Assembly: GCA_947561715.1 (NCBI GenBank)
Contig: OX387203.1
Coordinates: forward strand, 8,370,001 to 8,434,000
Origin: Ascidia mentula
Lineage: Eukaryota; Chordata; Ascidiacea; Phlebobranchia; Ascidiidae
Direction of reading: 5' to 3'
DNA: 64,000 nt
This document shows positions 1 through 12,065 of the stretch, one piece after another. The stretch's first letter is position 1. Each line of letters opens with the position of its first letter. The notes beneath the pieces are model-generated. The model searched no databases, was not told the DNA's origin, and saw only the letters and a list, made by a program, of their open reading frames with translations. Both the position numbers and the translations under genes were made by a program.

Positions 1-41
1 ACTAAAACCCTGCATTGTTCTTAACTCCGAACTTCTATAAC

Positions 42-2504
42 TTAAGAACAGGAGTGAGGCAAATGAGTGCATACCCAGCAAATTTGTCTTCCACACCTTG
101 TACACACTTCAGTGTGACTAAATGGGGCAGTTTCCAATAAGGCATGGCAAGTAACACAAGCATTGCAATGTTGGTGCAAATGGGCAAAATGAGCAAGAAC
201 ACATCGACCACATGATACACAGGCTGTATAACGGCTGGGACGTGAGAAGTCGAGCAATTCCTAAACACACGATTAACTTTCATATTTGCTTTACCACCAG
301 CCTATTTTTTATAAACTTGGGTCCAAATATTTTAGGGGATCCCCAATTCCGAACCCCTTGGATATTCTCTTTATTACAACTATAACACAAAATATCTAAT
401 TTCTTTAATTTGCCGTGTCAGTCTCCGGTCTATGCCTATAATGCATTACAAAATATCTAGTTATGTAAAGAACAAGTTTCAGTGTGTAAATTTGGCAATC
501 CACAGTAATAAAAATAAATAGCAGCAACAAAATACTTACGTTTGACACCAAGCATCTTTGCGATCTTGGATCATCAACAAATGTGCGATTAAATTGTTGC
601 TGTGTACTCTCAATGCTAGATGGCACTCTTGCTCTGATATCTGCATTACAAATTTGCGTCAAAAATTTTGACTCAAAATAATAACAATTTCAACGCGTAC
701 CACCTAGTTGAGTGTTACAAAATAACCTACAGGATGAAGTAACAAACATTTTGAGATCACTTTCGATTTTTTCAATGCGAACTATATCTGTTAATTACGA
801 AAAGGTGCTCATGTACCACCTGGAATGCCGTCACATACCACTAGTGGTACCTGTACCACCAATTGGGAAACACTGATCTATACGCTAAAATATAAGAACC
901 ACCGCTTTGGAGCAAAACAAAACATTTCTATTTTAGTGACTTGACGAAGCGTCGCTTCACAAACATAATTTGAGAGACTCCAAGTAAATCTATAGAAAAT
1001 CAAACCTAATTCAGAATTCACAGCAGGCAAATTTCTGTGTATAGTCGTTGGTTCGCTGGGCTCTGTGGTTCTAAGTGAAGTATGATGATTTTGTGCAGTT
1101 GTGTTGCTGGATACCATGTTCTCTTGAGAGTCTATATTTCAACAAATACTTTGCTTAATACAATGGCATTTTTTTATCATAACAGATCCTTCACATATCA
1201 CCTCCAACAAAAAAAAAATACCAAAGTTAATTTTGTGTAAGAGTCTATCACTGTTTAGTAAATCAATTCAATGTAAATTGTTAAACGAAGTAAGACACTT
1301 ACTTGCTTCAGAGTAACTGGTAATATCTGGCTGTGTGGGCTGAACAATTGACATTGAAACTCCATCTGGGCTTTCAGAAAATGTGCTGCTACAGTGTGCT
1401 TGATTGAGGTTTGGTGGAAGCAACTAAATACCACATTTATTAATGCTTTGTATGCCCAACCAAAGCAACTTAAACAATGCTGTATCTCTACCATGTAATA
1501 AACACAAATAAAATAAATTATATATACCATCATCAATTTGCAAGTGCACTACATGAAAACTGGTGTCTCTGAAAATAGGCATTAAACGAATAGTAGGCAA
1601 AATAGGCATTGTGGCTCCAAACACTCACTGTAGGCATGCAAACCCTGTTTCCAATGTATACCATTCACAGCCTCACTACTTACCATACCTAGCCTCAATG
1701 CATACCATACCCAGCCTCAATGCCTACCATGCCCAGCCCCAATGCCTACCATGTCTAGCCTCAATGCCTCCTCTTTCAGAGTAACTCTATAAAAACCATG
1801 CCAACTTACCCCTTCTGTTGTGAAAAGATACTGATTTGGCTCCGGTGCCAATACTTCTTCTCTTCCTGTTGCAATTCTATTGGAAGGGCCAGGTTCCTCA
1901 CTTAAAACCAAAGTCATATTATCTGGGAGAAGCAGTAAAGGATGATCTTTTCAAAAAAGATACGTACTTGTCTGGTATTTGATCAGTTGCTGAAGGTCTG
2001 ACCTAAAAAATTTAAAACAGTTGGTGCAATAAATTTCTACTTTAAGCAAAATACCCATAATAATAATCATTGATTTGCAGACAAAATCTTGTGTTGTTTC
2101 CACTTGTAAGGTCTTATTAGAGAAGCTGGTGACTGCAGTATGTTGTGGGCAGTGTGCACTATTTCTCCACTTAAACTATTGTGGTTGTGTGGGCATTAAA
2201 CCAAAGGTTAGAACAAAATATTTACCAACAAATTCTGGCATAAATCTTTACAATTGATTGCAATTTTAAACTCTTTTTAGGCCTACCTTTCCATCTTCAA
2301 ACTCGCTCGAAGTCTCTGCAAAAGAGGCAAAAAAATTTGTGACTTTTCTGCACAATTTTTTTTAATTTGAATAAGCGACCACCTGGTTTACTTACTTACA
2401 ACAAGTGCTAATGCGGGCATTGTAGCCTACATGATATATGAAATCTTTTTCGGTAAAAATTGAACAAGAAAAATACCTTCTGCATTTGAGGAGCTGTCCG
2501 TCAT
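42..2504 (-). CDS. Multi-exon gene for an uncharacterised protein with a C-terminal Cys/His cluster
   Basis: I do not recognise the family. Exons read by eye on the minus strand: 2504-2477 (start MTDSSSNAEG), 2315-2287, 2002-1968, about 1912-1795, 1568-1528, 1423-1303, about 1122-942, 640-540 and 260-42, most bounded by good GT/AG sites. The first two and last two junctions hold phase; the joint between exons 3 and 4 does not fit simply, so a small exon may be missing. The protein would be about 290 residues. Its N-terminal two thirds are Ser/Thr/Pro/Glu-rich and look disordered. The last exon carries a dense cluster (CVSCGRC, HQHCNACVTC, CTRCGRQICWVC, then HSC) that probably binds two or more zinc ions. 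The start lies 325 bp from a divergent THAP transposase relic, so this could be a transposon's second gene or a host gene sharing its promoter region. Confidence 0.6.
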
Positions 2505-2828
2505 TTTACTGTGAGCGACTAAAATAAATAAAAATATTAAAAAGCGATCCTCCTCTTGTTAAATTGAATTTTTCTCCACTACGACTATGCCGCTCTGCAA
2601 GACAAATCCGCCGCCGCAAGTGCTGGTTAAATCAGTTCACGTGGTTTATGACGTCATACCAACACTAGAATGTTTTCAACAGTCACATGACTTTACACCA
2701 AACAGCGCCTCTAGTGTAAGAGGTTAAGTTGTGCTTGTGCTACGCGAGCGAGATGCTGTTTTGTGTGATAGAAAGTTTTGGAAATAATCACTTATTTTGT
2801 TTATTATACGGCTTTGATTCTAAACTGA
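2505..2828. promoter_or_regulatory. Shared intergenic region between divergent genes
   Basis: This stretch of about 325 bp separates the start codons of the minus-strand Cys/His gene and the plus-strand THAP transposase relic. It would have to hold both promoters. It is more GC-rich than its surroundings around 2,590-2,750. I see no convincing TATA box or terminal inverted repeat, so a promoter role rests on position alone. Confidence 0.3.
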
Positions 2829-3950
2829 ATGTCAGGACTTCGATGTTGCGTAATTGGTTGCAATAACAATCGAAGAAAACTGCGTCAGTGGAGATCTAAA
2901 CAGTGACAGGGTGGTGTGTATGTGATTCTCCATTCGCGCTTCACCCGTTTTCAACGAATTCAGAACATAAAGAAGATCATGATCGATGGGTGAATTTTGG
3001 GAAGGTCGTGAAAAAATGCAAATTGACTCACAATTGCTCCAAACAGCACTTTGTTAAAGGCAGGCCAACAACACAAAATGCAGTTCCTAATTTACACATG
3101 GGTTATACAACCAGTGTTGTAAAAGCTAGGAAACCACTATCTGGTTGACGAGCAAGTAAAGAGCCCTAACAACTTTAAATAGTCCCAACATAAGTACAAG
3201 CCATGAAACAATTGAACCAAGTTATATATTAGGTGCAGGTGGTAGTTGCAAATGCAAGTGAACTCTTTAAACCGAAAACAAAATGTATTGCAATAATGTG
3301 GATGTGAATTTAACTTTATGACATCTTTTGAACTGGTAAAATTGAACAAAAAATAAACTCAGTTACTAGATAAGAGATCTGTTGGGATGAATTACTGGAA
3401 AGATTCAAACTTCAATGCAACAAGAAGCAAACAAATCTGTATATGTCTGTTATTTGATGATGAGTTAGTGATGACATTCATGAGATTTTGATTTGAACTG
3501 TTGGAAAAATATTTAACACTGAGATTTGGCATTTCTTGCTCATCGGTTTTAAGAATCATAACAGCATTAACAAAATTTCTTTCGTGGAAACTAAAAAGTC
3601 ATAGTATTGACTTGAATGTTGACCTATCCGAGCCTTTTTAAAAATCTCTTTACAACAAAGTTAATACATTATTGACTGTACAGAAACTCCTAAAAATGTA
3701 ATTGCAAATGGAGACAGTTTCATTTTGTTTCTGATGGAAGAGGCAGTCGACACACCACTGTTTGGCGACTTTGTGATGGCTGACAGGATTTTTCACATTT
3801 GTGAGGAGTTGCTTGTAAGACATTGTGATTTATTGAAGCCATGGTAGGAAGTCCGGAAAACTAAACAATTGGCCAATCATCGTATATATGTTGAAAATGT
3901 TTTTTATTTTGTTGCTGATATTGTCATGATATGTGTAATCTAATAAAACT
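2829..3950 (+). pseudogene. Decayed THAP-domain DDE_4 transposase (PIF/Harbinger-ISL2EU-like DNA transposon)
   Basis: The opening MSGLRCCVIGCNNN resembles the first Cys pair of a THAP zinc finger. After one frame change (the next open frame starts at 2903) come RWVNF, then NCSKQHF and PTTQNAVPNLHMGY, the classic THAP end. Further on, in scattered frames with many stops, are pieces typical of DDE_4 (pfam13359) transposases that carry THAP domains: LRFGISCSSVLRIITALTKF (about 3520-3580), GDFVMADRIFHICEELL (about 3763-3815, around a catalytic Asp) and NHRIYVENVFYFVADIVM (about 3873-3930). Functionally dead: numerous stops and frameshifts. A polyadenylation-like AATAAAA lies at about 3941. THAP plus DDE_4 suggests the ISL2EU branch; I could not find terminal inverted repeats. 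Confidence 0.6.
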
Positions 3951-5518
3951 ATTTAGTCAGAAGAAATATTGTTCACATGATTTATTTTAAGTTATTGCTT
4001 ACTTAAAAGTTTTTGTCACAAAGAAACGTACTTGAGTGTTAATACAAATGTTTGCACATAACAATTATAAATCAAGACCACTGTGTGAACACAAAAATTT
4101 TCAATTACACAAGGTAATATGACAGTAAACTGAAAGGAACAAACAAAGGCATTGAACAAAGTACAACATAAAAAGGGCAGTTTAACAATGTGCATTTAAA
4201 TATATAAAAAATAATCACTTATTTTGTTTAAATAAGATTGCTACAAATCTATTTCTTTAGCTTTCAATGAACCTATGAAGGCCGCATGTCTGTATTTCTA
4301 TGGAAAAGACTTTCCCGGTTGGGAAATGCCCTTCTCGAACTCTGTCCTGCGTAACAGAGTAAAATTATGTATAACAATGCAATGGGTCATGCATGGGCGC
4401 CAGTGTTTTGGTTGAATGAGCGCAGATGAACAGGCTGTTGCCAGGGCAATTTTCAGCGTGTTTGGGGCAGTTTTACTATGGTTTTCAGGGTTATTAGTCA
4501 GGCAGTAAATTGGTAGAGGGTGCTGTTGAACATGTAGCTGAAAAACTACCCAAATATTGAGGTTGATTTTGTGAAAAAATGAATCACAGAAAGTATGTTT
4601 AATTTGTGATTTTCTGTTAGTGCCGACCCTTGCCTATGAATTCTGGCCAAATTTATAATCGAAATAACTACTTTAACTGCTCCCCTGGGGGCATTTTGAC
4701 CCTCTGTTGGCCATTATTTTGGCCAAAAAAGCGTAGGTTTGTTTTGTGAAAAAATGAATCACAGAAAGTACCCTCCATTTGCGATTAAGTGAAGCCACCA
4801 ACCCTCCTCTACACAATTCATTAAGAATTAGATGTCTTGTAATTGTCTTGGGGCCCCACCGGGGCCGTTTGTACAACCCCTAGGACTGACAATTTAGCAG
4901 TTAGCCTTTGCAAAACTCCCCCCAATTTTTTTTTTGTTCAGCAATAGTAGTCCCCCTTCATGAGTCATCAGACCCGGTAGTTGTTTTGGCAAACAAGAGA
5001 AACTGTAACCAGGTGCACAATGACAAATGACTTGTAAAACTCAATTTTTAGGATTTAATTGTGAGATGCGGCCTAAAATTTGAGTTCGATACATTCCTCT
5101 GAAAGAGAAGTGAAATGCACGATTTCTCTTAATTTTGTTGCTGTAGCTTCGGCTCGATGCTGCAATGTGATTGCAGTTTTGATTTAATCTAGAAAATGCT
5201 ATGGTTTCAAGGCATACTGATTTCCTATATTAGGCTACTTCACAATTAATAGGACTACCCAAACAACTTACCTGTACAGATGCAGTATGCTCGCAAAATT
5301 TCTCCACATGGTCTAACGCCAGGAGAATCTTTTGGATAGTGTACACTTTTGGATGCGAAAATTCAGTAATAGGCAGCATTTTTAAGGTTTAATATAATGA
5401 GACTCCAGGTATTCAAATGCTCCGCTTATAGGTTGACATTTAGGAGCTTTTTGCCCACTTGAATCGACATCGTTTTCATTTAGACACAGCAGATTGTCCT
5501 TGCTGCTTTTAACAACTT
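3951..5518. other. Gene-free stretch with one direct repeat
   Basis: No coding region is convincing. A 29-bp direct repeat (TTTTGTGAAAAAATGAATCA, continuing to AGTA) occurs at about 4,566-4,594 and again at about 4,743-4,771, 177 bp apart, with loosely similar flanks (both copies lie near a 'ggccaaa' motif). This suggests an old local duplication or repeat fragment. Confidence 0.4.
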
Positions 5519-5990
5519 CCCAGCAAACAATTTGACGTAATTTCTACGTAGATTTCGGGTTGCGTTTTGGTCTAATCTACATAGTGTCGGAATGTTTTTT
5601 TTACGTAAATCTGTCGACTCGAAACTACGTCTTCAAAACGTTTTCAAAAACGTCAACCACATACGTAGAAATGACGTTCTGTACAGTAACGTTCAAAACC
5701 AACGTTGGCCGGACATTCGTAACAACGTTATGTTTACGTAGAAATGTCGACTCGAAACGATGTTTTTCTGACGTAGCTGTTTACGTCGCGAAAGGACATT
5801 TGTTTTACGTTACACTTTACGTCACAGGATTCGTCTATAAAACGTTTCCGCGAACGTTAGTTTAACGTAAAAACATTGACTACTGTGACGTTGTTTAGCT
5901 ATAGTTTCGGAACGTTGGGTTAACGTTGCAATTAACGTCTAATCTGACGATTTTGAAACGTTCCTTTCAACGCCAGATATACCTTTCAAA
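5519..5990. repeat. ACGT-rich terminal segment of a DNA-transposon-like repeat (left)
   Basis: The segment opens with CCCAGCAAACAATTTGACGT and is saturated with ACGT/AACGTT motifs spaced by about 10-30 bp. The same combination in inverted orientation closes at about 15,885-15,906 (ACGTTGTGTGTTTGCTGGG). From general knowledge, many marine invertebrate MITE-like repeats begin CCAGCAAACA and carry ACGT-rich subtermini. Whether the left and right segments belong to one element or are two separate copies is undecided. Confidence 0.5.
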
Positions 5991-7500
5991 AAATTTAGAT
6001 TTTGTTAATTAATAATTTTTGATTTATCTTACCAACGCCTTCACAATAAGCACCACCTGCAGTTTGTTGACATAAAATAATTTATTAAAATAATCCCAGC
6101 ACAACAATACTATGCTAAATCCGTCAATATGAAGACAGTGGTGTCGTTTAATCCGCTGCTGGAATAGGGGTACTGCAAAAACAAAGCAAGAATATCACCA
6201 GTCAATATAATTAAATTTTTATACAGCAGTGTCACACACTAAGACACAGTTTTAAAATTTACACAAAAGCATACCCTTTAAAAGTCGCCACATTGCCTTT
6301 CTCTCCGCATTGCCTTCTCGGTGCATGCTTAAAGAAACAACCCACTTCCTTTTGATTTCTTGGGGGCAGAATGTAGTTTTTCGGAGAGCTTCTGTAAAAA
6401 TGGAAATTTAACTTTAAAGTGCATTAAACAAGCCGTGACATGTACCGTAGTACCGGGACATAAAATGTTATACGCATAGTAAGTATTATCTGGAAAAAAG
6501 ATTTTTATACTCTATAATTATAATTTAACACCCTATAGTTGATTTAAACAATCCGCTACAAGTTCATTATTATAGTATCCAGACAAAACCACCACCTACT
6601 TATTCATTTGTCCTGTGGGCGTTTTGTTTTTTTCCACATTCCCAGAAGTACCCCCGAGAAAATAGAATATCTGAAAATCAGCTTTTGGTGTAAGATTTAA
6701 AACACATGTCTTTGATAATTTTGGAACCAACGTAACTGTACATGAAATATGAAAAATAGCAATATTTAAAATACAACGATAAAGTTAAATTACCTTTACG
6801 TTGTGTAAGTTCCTTGTCCTGCTTTTCAAAATGATTCTCATGGAACTTTTAAAGTTAACAAACAAATAATTTCACACTAAAGCCATTTACAAACGATTAA
6901 TCTGCAAAACAATCCAAGTACACTAAAGGCCAACAACAAACACAACATTTGCAAAATAGAACCAAACATAATATATGTTGTAAGGGTAGGCTATCATAGT
7001 ATAATACTATAATATCATCTGATGCTATTTCTGTTTCTGACATGTCAAAAGACTGGAGGATCCATAAGTTTGATTTGACTCGCAGCCAATACCAATAATA
7101 CCAATTCCTCCCGAAAGGAATCCAACGGTACTTTGAAAAACTTTCCCGCCAATCGGCTTCTCTCCCACAAGCCGCGTCAAGGCAAGTTACCGCCAAATTT
7201 TCTTTTGACATGTGAGGTATGCGGTGCGTTGACTTGCCGAACTGTGACCACACGCTGTGGCAAATCCATAAGGGACGAAGTGTAGCGAGGTCGGTGGACA
7301 GTCCCAATTAATCACAGTGTGTGTGTCAAAGGGACATAGAATTTGTAGAACTGTGTACGGGACAAATACTGCGCATATGACGTCAATATTTGCAAATCAT
7401 CACTCTAAAAACAACTGACCTTGCCCCATTTCCTAAAAACAGATGTTTAGAAGCATCAAAAAAAACCACACAAAAGCCTTTCCATCACGTTTACGTTTTC
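5991..7500. other. Gene-free stretch
   Basis: No recognised gene. One 136-codon open frame exists on the minus strand (7307-6897), but it is rich in Trp/Cys/Tyr without a family signature and shows no splice or codon support, so I do not call it. Otherwise AT-rich DNA with no clear repeat structure. Confidence 0.35.
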
Positions 7501-7509
7501 TTTTACAAT

Positions 7510-8155
7510 TTTGGAAAGACTTGTCCTTTACTATCCTGCGATGCAAAATTATGCACAGTATTACAACACTCTGTTTTGAGTTGAATTACAAAAACCGCTT
7601 TCTTTTAAATGGCTTTTAAGATCGAAACGACTAAGCGTTGCTACGTGCGCAGTCAATAGCCGACCGCGACAGTCGTGCCTTGTCTTTAAACAAGTTGTCA
7701 GTCTCCCATTCGTTTGTTTCAACTTCAATCGAAATCAAATTTTGCACATTATTAGAACACTCTATTTTGAGTTAAACTGCAAAAACCGCTTTCTTTTAAT
7801 TGGAATGGCTTTCAAGAGCGAAACGGTTAAGCATTTTAATGGGCCGGTCATTAGCAAAGCGCGACGGTCGTGCCTTGTCTTTAAACAAGTTGTCAGTCTC
7901 CCATTCGTTTGTTTCAACTTTAATCGAAACAAAATTTTGGACAGTATCACCACACTCTATTTTCAGTTAAACTGCAAAAACCGCTTTCTTTTAATTCTAA
8001 TGGCTTTTAAGATCGAAACGATTAAGCATTGCTAGGTGCCAGTCATATAGCCTAGCGCCACGGTCGTGCCTTGTCTTCAAACAAGTTGTCAGTCCCCCAT
8101 TCGTTTGTTTTAACTTCAACCGAAGTCAAATTTTGCACATTATTAGAACACTCTT
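7510..8155 (+). repeat. Satellite of ~195-bp units, left part
   Basis: Three to four head-to-tail units are visible. Anchors ACACTCT(A/G)TTTTGAG recur at about 7,567, 7,760 and 7,955 and at the BEL insertion point near 8,148, a period of about 195 bp. Each unit carries AAAAACCGCTTTCTTTTAA, a GCGAAACGGTTAAGCAT-like block, a CGTGCCTTGTCTTTAA block and CAACTTCAATCGAAATCAAA. The array resumes at 14,089 after the BEL/Pao element. Confidence 0.85.
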
Positions 8156-8496
8156 TGTAATCGACAAGTTTTGCGTCTCGAACGCAATCAAATAACTGCC
8201 GCTTGTAGGCTTGATTAATTGCGTGGCTGAATTGGTTTGCGCCTAATAAATAGTACACGTTTCAAAGCGAACGTTTTATGTTGCTGTGTTAAGGCCCTAC
8301 TGTCGGTAAGTGTGGCTTATTTTGTCAATTGTGTATTTAATATGTTTATCGTATGTATTTGTTTTGTTTGCAGAAAACCTTACGTTTAAAACTTGACTGC
8401 ACCAACTTCGCAAATAAGTGGGAAAGTTCGTACGAGTAGTAGACAGCGGCAATTCAGCAACACACCACAGCTTTCAATTAAAAGGCTGCGGTTACA
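8156..8496 (+). repeat. BEL/Pao 5' LTR
   Basis: 341-bp long terminal repeat with TG...CA-type ends (TGTAATCG ... GGTTACA). It matches the 3' LTR at 13748-14088 with about nine differences. It sits directly after CTCTT of the satellite unit it interrupts. Confidence 0.9.
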
Positions 8497-8594
8497 CAGT
8501 TTTCGACACGGCCCTTAGATGCCGCGTAAAGGTAAAGTTCTAAACGATTATACGGGTCCAAATACCCGTGCTCGGTCTAGATTAAATAGACCAG

Positions 8595-10061
8595 ATGTCG
8601 GACATGAAGCGCCGCCTACCCCTGAATGATGTCAGGCTCCAGAGACTTCGGTCTGATACCGATGCCTTAAATGTAATAACAAGAGAACAGGGCAAATTAA
8701 ATGGTTCTACTGTAACTTCTGCTAATCGAAGTGACAGTGTGTTTAACCCATGCTTTTTCCCTCCACATGCGTCTGCGCCCGAGCCACAGATGCCGTCAAC
8801 CTCTCAGCAACCTTTCACCATCTATCAGCCAGTACATGGGCAATCGCAGCAGAATTCTGCCTCGGACCAAAGACTAATGCAGCAGACTATTGCAGCGACA
8901 AGACTTCCTAATGTAAAGGTATCGGTTTTTGCTGGAAATCCTGCAGATTACCTCAATTTTATGACGGCTTTTGAAACACTAATTGAACAATGGGAATTTG
9001 ATCCCCGCCAGCGTTTATACTATCTGATGCAATACACTAGCTAGTGGATGTGCTCATGACTTGGTGGCAAGTTGCCAGTATTTAACACCTTTTGAAGGGT
9101 ATGTCGCAGCTAAAGATTTGCTTAAGCAGCACTATGGTCATATATTCATGAACTAACGAATTTCCCGAAGATTAGTATGAATGATGCTGATGCGCTACAG
9201 CGTTTTTCTATATGCCTTACATCGTGCGTTAATGCATTAAAAAGCTTCGGAAGTTTACTTAAAATAAACAATCCAGATACGCTGCAAAAAATAGTAGACA
9301 AACTGCTAGTACCGTCAAAGATTAATTGGCGTTCTGTTGCCGACGACATTATGCACTGTCGTGTAGAAGAAATCACGATTGAACATATTGCAATGTTTGT
9401 TCGAAAGAAGGCCAGAGAGGCCAATAATCCAATCTTCGGTGTAGGATCCGAACATTCCAAACGTGTTTCGAATTGTTACGCGACTTCTACTGTCGATTCA
9501 TTTTTATCGAGCAAAGCGCCTATCAGAAAAGTAAAACCAATTTGTGCGTGTTGTCGCGCTGATCATTATCTGAATCAATGTAAAGTCTTTCGACGAATGA
9601 ATGTTGAAGCAAGATATAAGTTTGTGAAGGACAAAAGTTTGTGTTTTTCTTTTTTCGAACCTGGTCCTGTTGCAAGCAACTGTAGTCGCACAAATCCATG
9701 CCGAAAAGAGGGTTGCGTAAAAATGCATAGCACCCTGTTGCATCCGGAAGAACCCCCTAATTCGCACTCTAATTCGGACGCTGTAAAATGTGGCATGGTT
9801 CAGTCACATGAAGCTAATATTTTGTTGCCAATTTTGCCAGTAAAGGTGCAGCGGTCAGATTCCGATAATTGGGTGATTGTTAACGCGTTTCTTGATCCGG
9901 GTAGCACATCTACGTTTTGTAGCAAGAACCTTATGTGTGAACTCAAGGCAAACGGCCCAAAAGTTAAGATAACATCAACCACGATAAATAGAAGAAGTTT
10001 ATGCTGGTGGAAAATTGCCGGTTTCTCAATCGGATATTGCGCGTTCAGAAGACCTCGATAA
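8595..10061 (+). pseudogene. BEL/Pao gag and protease region (fossil)
   Basis: Located just inside the 5' LTR. The first part is Gln/Ser/Pro-rich and then shows the gag-like stretch LPNVKVSVFAGNPADYLNF typical of BEL/Pao Gag. Further on is a Cys/His knuckle (CACCRADHYLNQC), followed by a retropepsin-like segment (VNAFLDPGSTSTFCSKNL). The family makes one Gag-Pol precursor acting in a cytoplasmic particle. This copy is broken. Confidence 0.8.
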
Positions 10062-12009
10062 ATGGCCTTATCTTCATAATGTGCAGTTAGAAGATGTCTA
10101 TGCTCCAGTTGAATTGCTAATAGGCCTTGATAATCCAGAACTATTGCAGCCATTACGCGTTACTGAAAGCTGTAATGGTGGTCCTTACGCGTTTAAAACC
10201 AGACTTGGATGGACTGTTTGTGGCCCTAGGACTAACAACAGGAGTAAAACAGTCCCAAAGCAATGTCTTATTTTATAAAACAAAACGATTTTAACATTTG
10301 TGAAATCTGCAAGGATGATATAGAAACCGCTGGAAGCAATAGAAAGGCTTTGTCGCCAGATCAGCAACTGTTTATGAAATGTGTCGATAATTCTATTAAG
10401 CAACTTGACACCGGACATTATGAGATCGCATTGCCTAAACAGGAAACACAGTTGATTATGCCAAAAAATTTAAAGCAAGCTGAAAAACGAATTAAACAAT
10501 TGGAATCCAAGTTCAAGAGAAACCCTAAGTTTTACGAGCATTATCGTTCTTTTATTAATCAAATGCTTCATGCTCGCAAGGTTCCACGTGTATTGCTACA
10601 GCGCAATGACGGAAATGTGTGGTACCTGCCTCACCACGGTGTATACCACCCTAAAAAGCCAAACAAGTTAAGGGTTGTATTTGATTGTTCTGCGGAGTTT
10701 TAACGGGTTTTCACCAAACAAATGCCTGTTACAGGGGCCGGATTTAACTAGCTCGCTCTTTGGTGTACTGTGTAGATTTAGACAAGACAAAATTGCTGTA
10801 ATGGGAGATATAAAAAGTATGTTTCACCAAGTTCGCGTCCCCGAAGAAGACAAAGATTTATTGCGTTTTTTGTGGTGGCAAAATGGTGATATAAAAAAGG
10901 AAATAGTGACTTATCAAATGAACGTTTATTTGTTTGGAACCGTCTGTTCTCCAAGTTGTGCCAATTTTGCGCTACGTCAAACGGCAATTAATCATGGCGA
11001 TACCTTTTCGCCCGAGACTGTAAACACAGTAATGAACAACTTTTACGTTGATGATTGCTTAAAATCATTAGATGATGAAAGAAAAACAATTGCAATGATT
11101 CACGAACTAACTTCTCTGCTAAAACGTGGCGGGTTTCATATCACGAAATGGATATCTAACAGTCGCGAAGTCTTGCAATCAATTCCGTCCGGTGATCATG
11201 CCATCGCGATAAAAGATCTTGATCTCAGTCGTGACTCCTTGCCTTCTGAGAGAGCATTAGGTATTAACTGGAGAGTAGATGCTGATACCTTAGATTTTCA
11301 AATTCGCATACCAAATCGCCCTGTAACCCGAAGGGGAATTTTGTCAATGGTTAGCTCACTTTATGATCCGCTCGGTTTAGCGGCACCGGTGTTGCATACT
11401 CCAAAAGTGTTGTTGCAAAACATGTGCAGAAGTAACTTAACGTGAGATCAATCCGTTGAAAAGGTCTTCAGTGACACTTGGCAACGCTGGGCAAATGAAT
11501 TGCCAGCATTAGAAAATTTGACGATACCTCGCTGTTTCAAACCGACAAATTTGGGACCTTTAGTAAGAGTTGAAATTCATACCTTTTGTTGTGACGCATC
11601 CTTGACAGCTTACGGTTGCGTTTCGTATATTCGCTTTTTTGATGGCAACGATCATATTCATTGTGCATTTTTATGTGGGCAAACTAGGTTGGCCCCAATT
11701 AAACCAATGACTGTCCCAAGGTTGGAGCTGTGTGCTGCAAACGTGGCAGCAAAACAAACTGATATTTTGGTAAAAGAATTGCAACTTGAGATTGATTCTG
11801 TAACCTTGTGGACCGACAGTGTAACAGTTTTGCGATATATTTGTAATACCAGCAAATGCTTTCATACTTTTGTTGCAAATCGCATTGTTCGAATTTTGAA
11901 TATGTCCAAGTCATGTCAGTGGAAGAATGTGCCGACTCTTGACAACCCTGCTGACCACGCGTCAAGGGGACTAACAGTTCCGAGTTTTTTGAAGGTAAAC
12001 AATGGCTGA
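10015..12009 (+). pseudogene. BEL/Pao reverse transcriptase and RNase H region (fossil)
   Basis: The palm domain shows the Pao-type stretches [12 protein letters not shown] and [20 protein letters not shown], and the catalytic box [10 protein letters not shown]. The connection region [19 protein letters not shown] is characteristic of BEL/Pao. RNase H follows, with CCDASLTAYGCVSYI, PRLELCAANVAA and LWTDSVTVLRYI. It is the central part of the Pol precursor and is broken in this copy. Confidence 0.88.
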
Positions 12010-12065
12010 ACGGGCCAGACTTTCTTTGGTGCCGTGATACTGGTTTTCCTCGACAACCTAATTTC

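Noticed and set aside
660-880. hAT-like end TTGGGAAACACTG near 860-872
   Set aside because: No inverted partner or duplication at the other side; it lies in an intron of the minus-strand gene.
6897-7307. 136-codon minus-strand open frame
   Set aside because: Unusual Trp/Cys/Tyr composition, no family signature and no splice or neighbour support; expected by chance in 64 kb.
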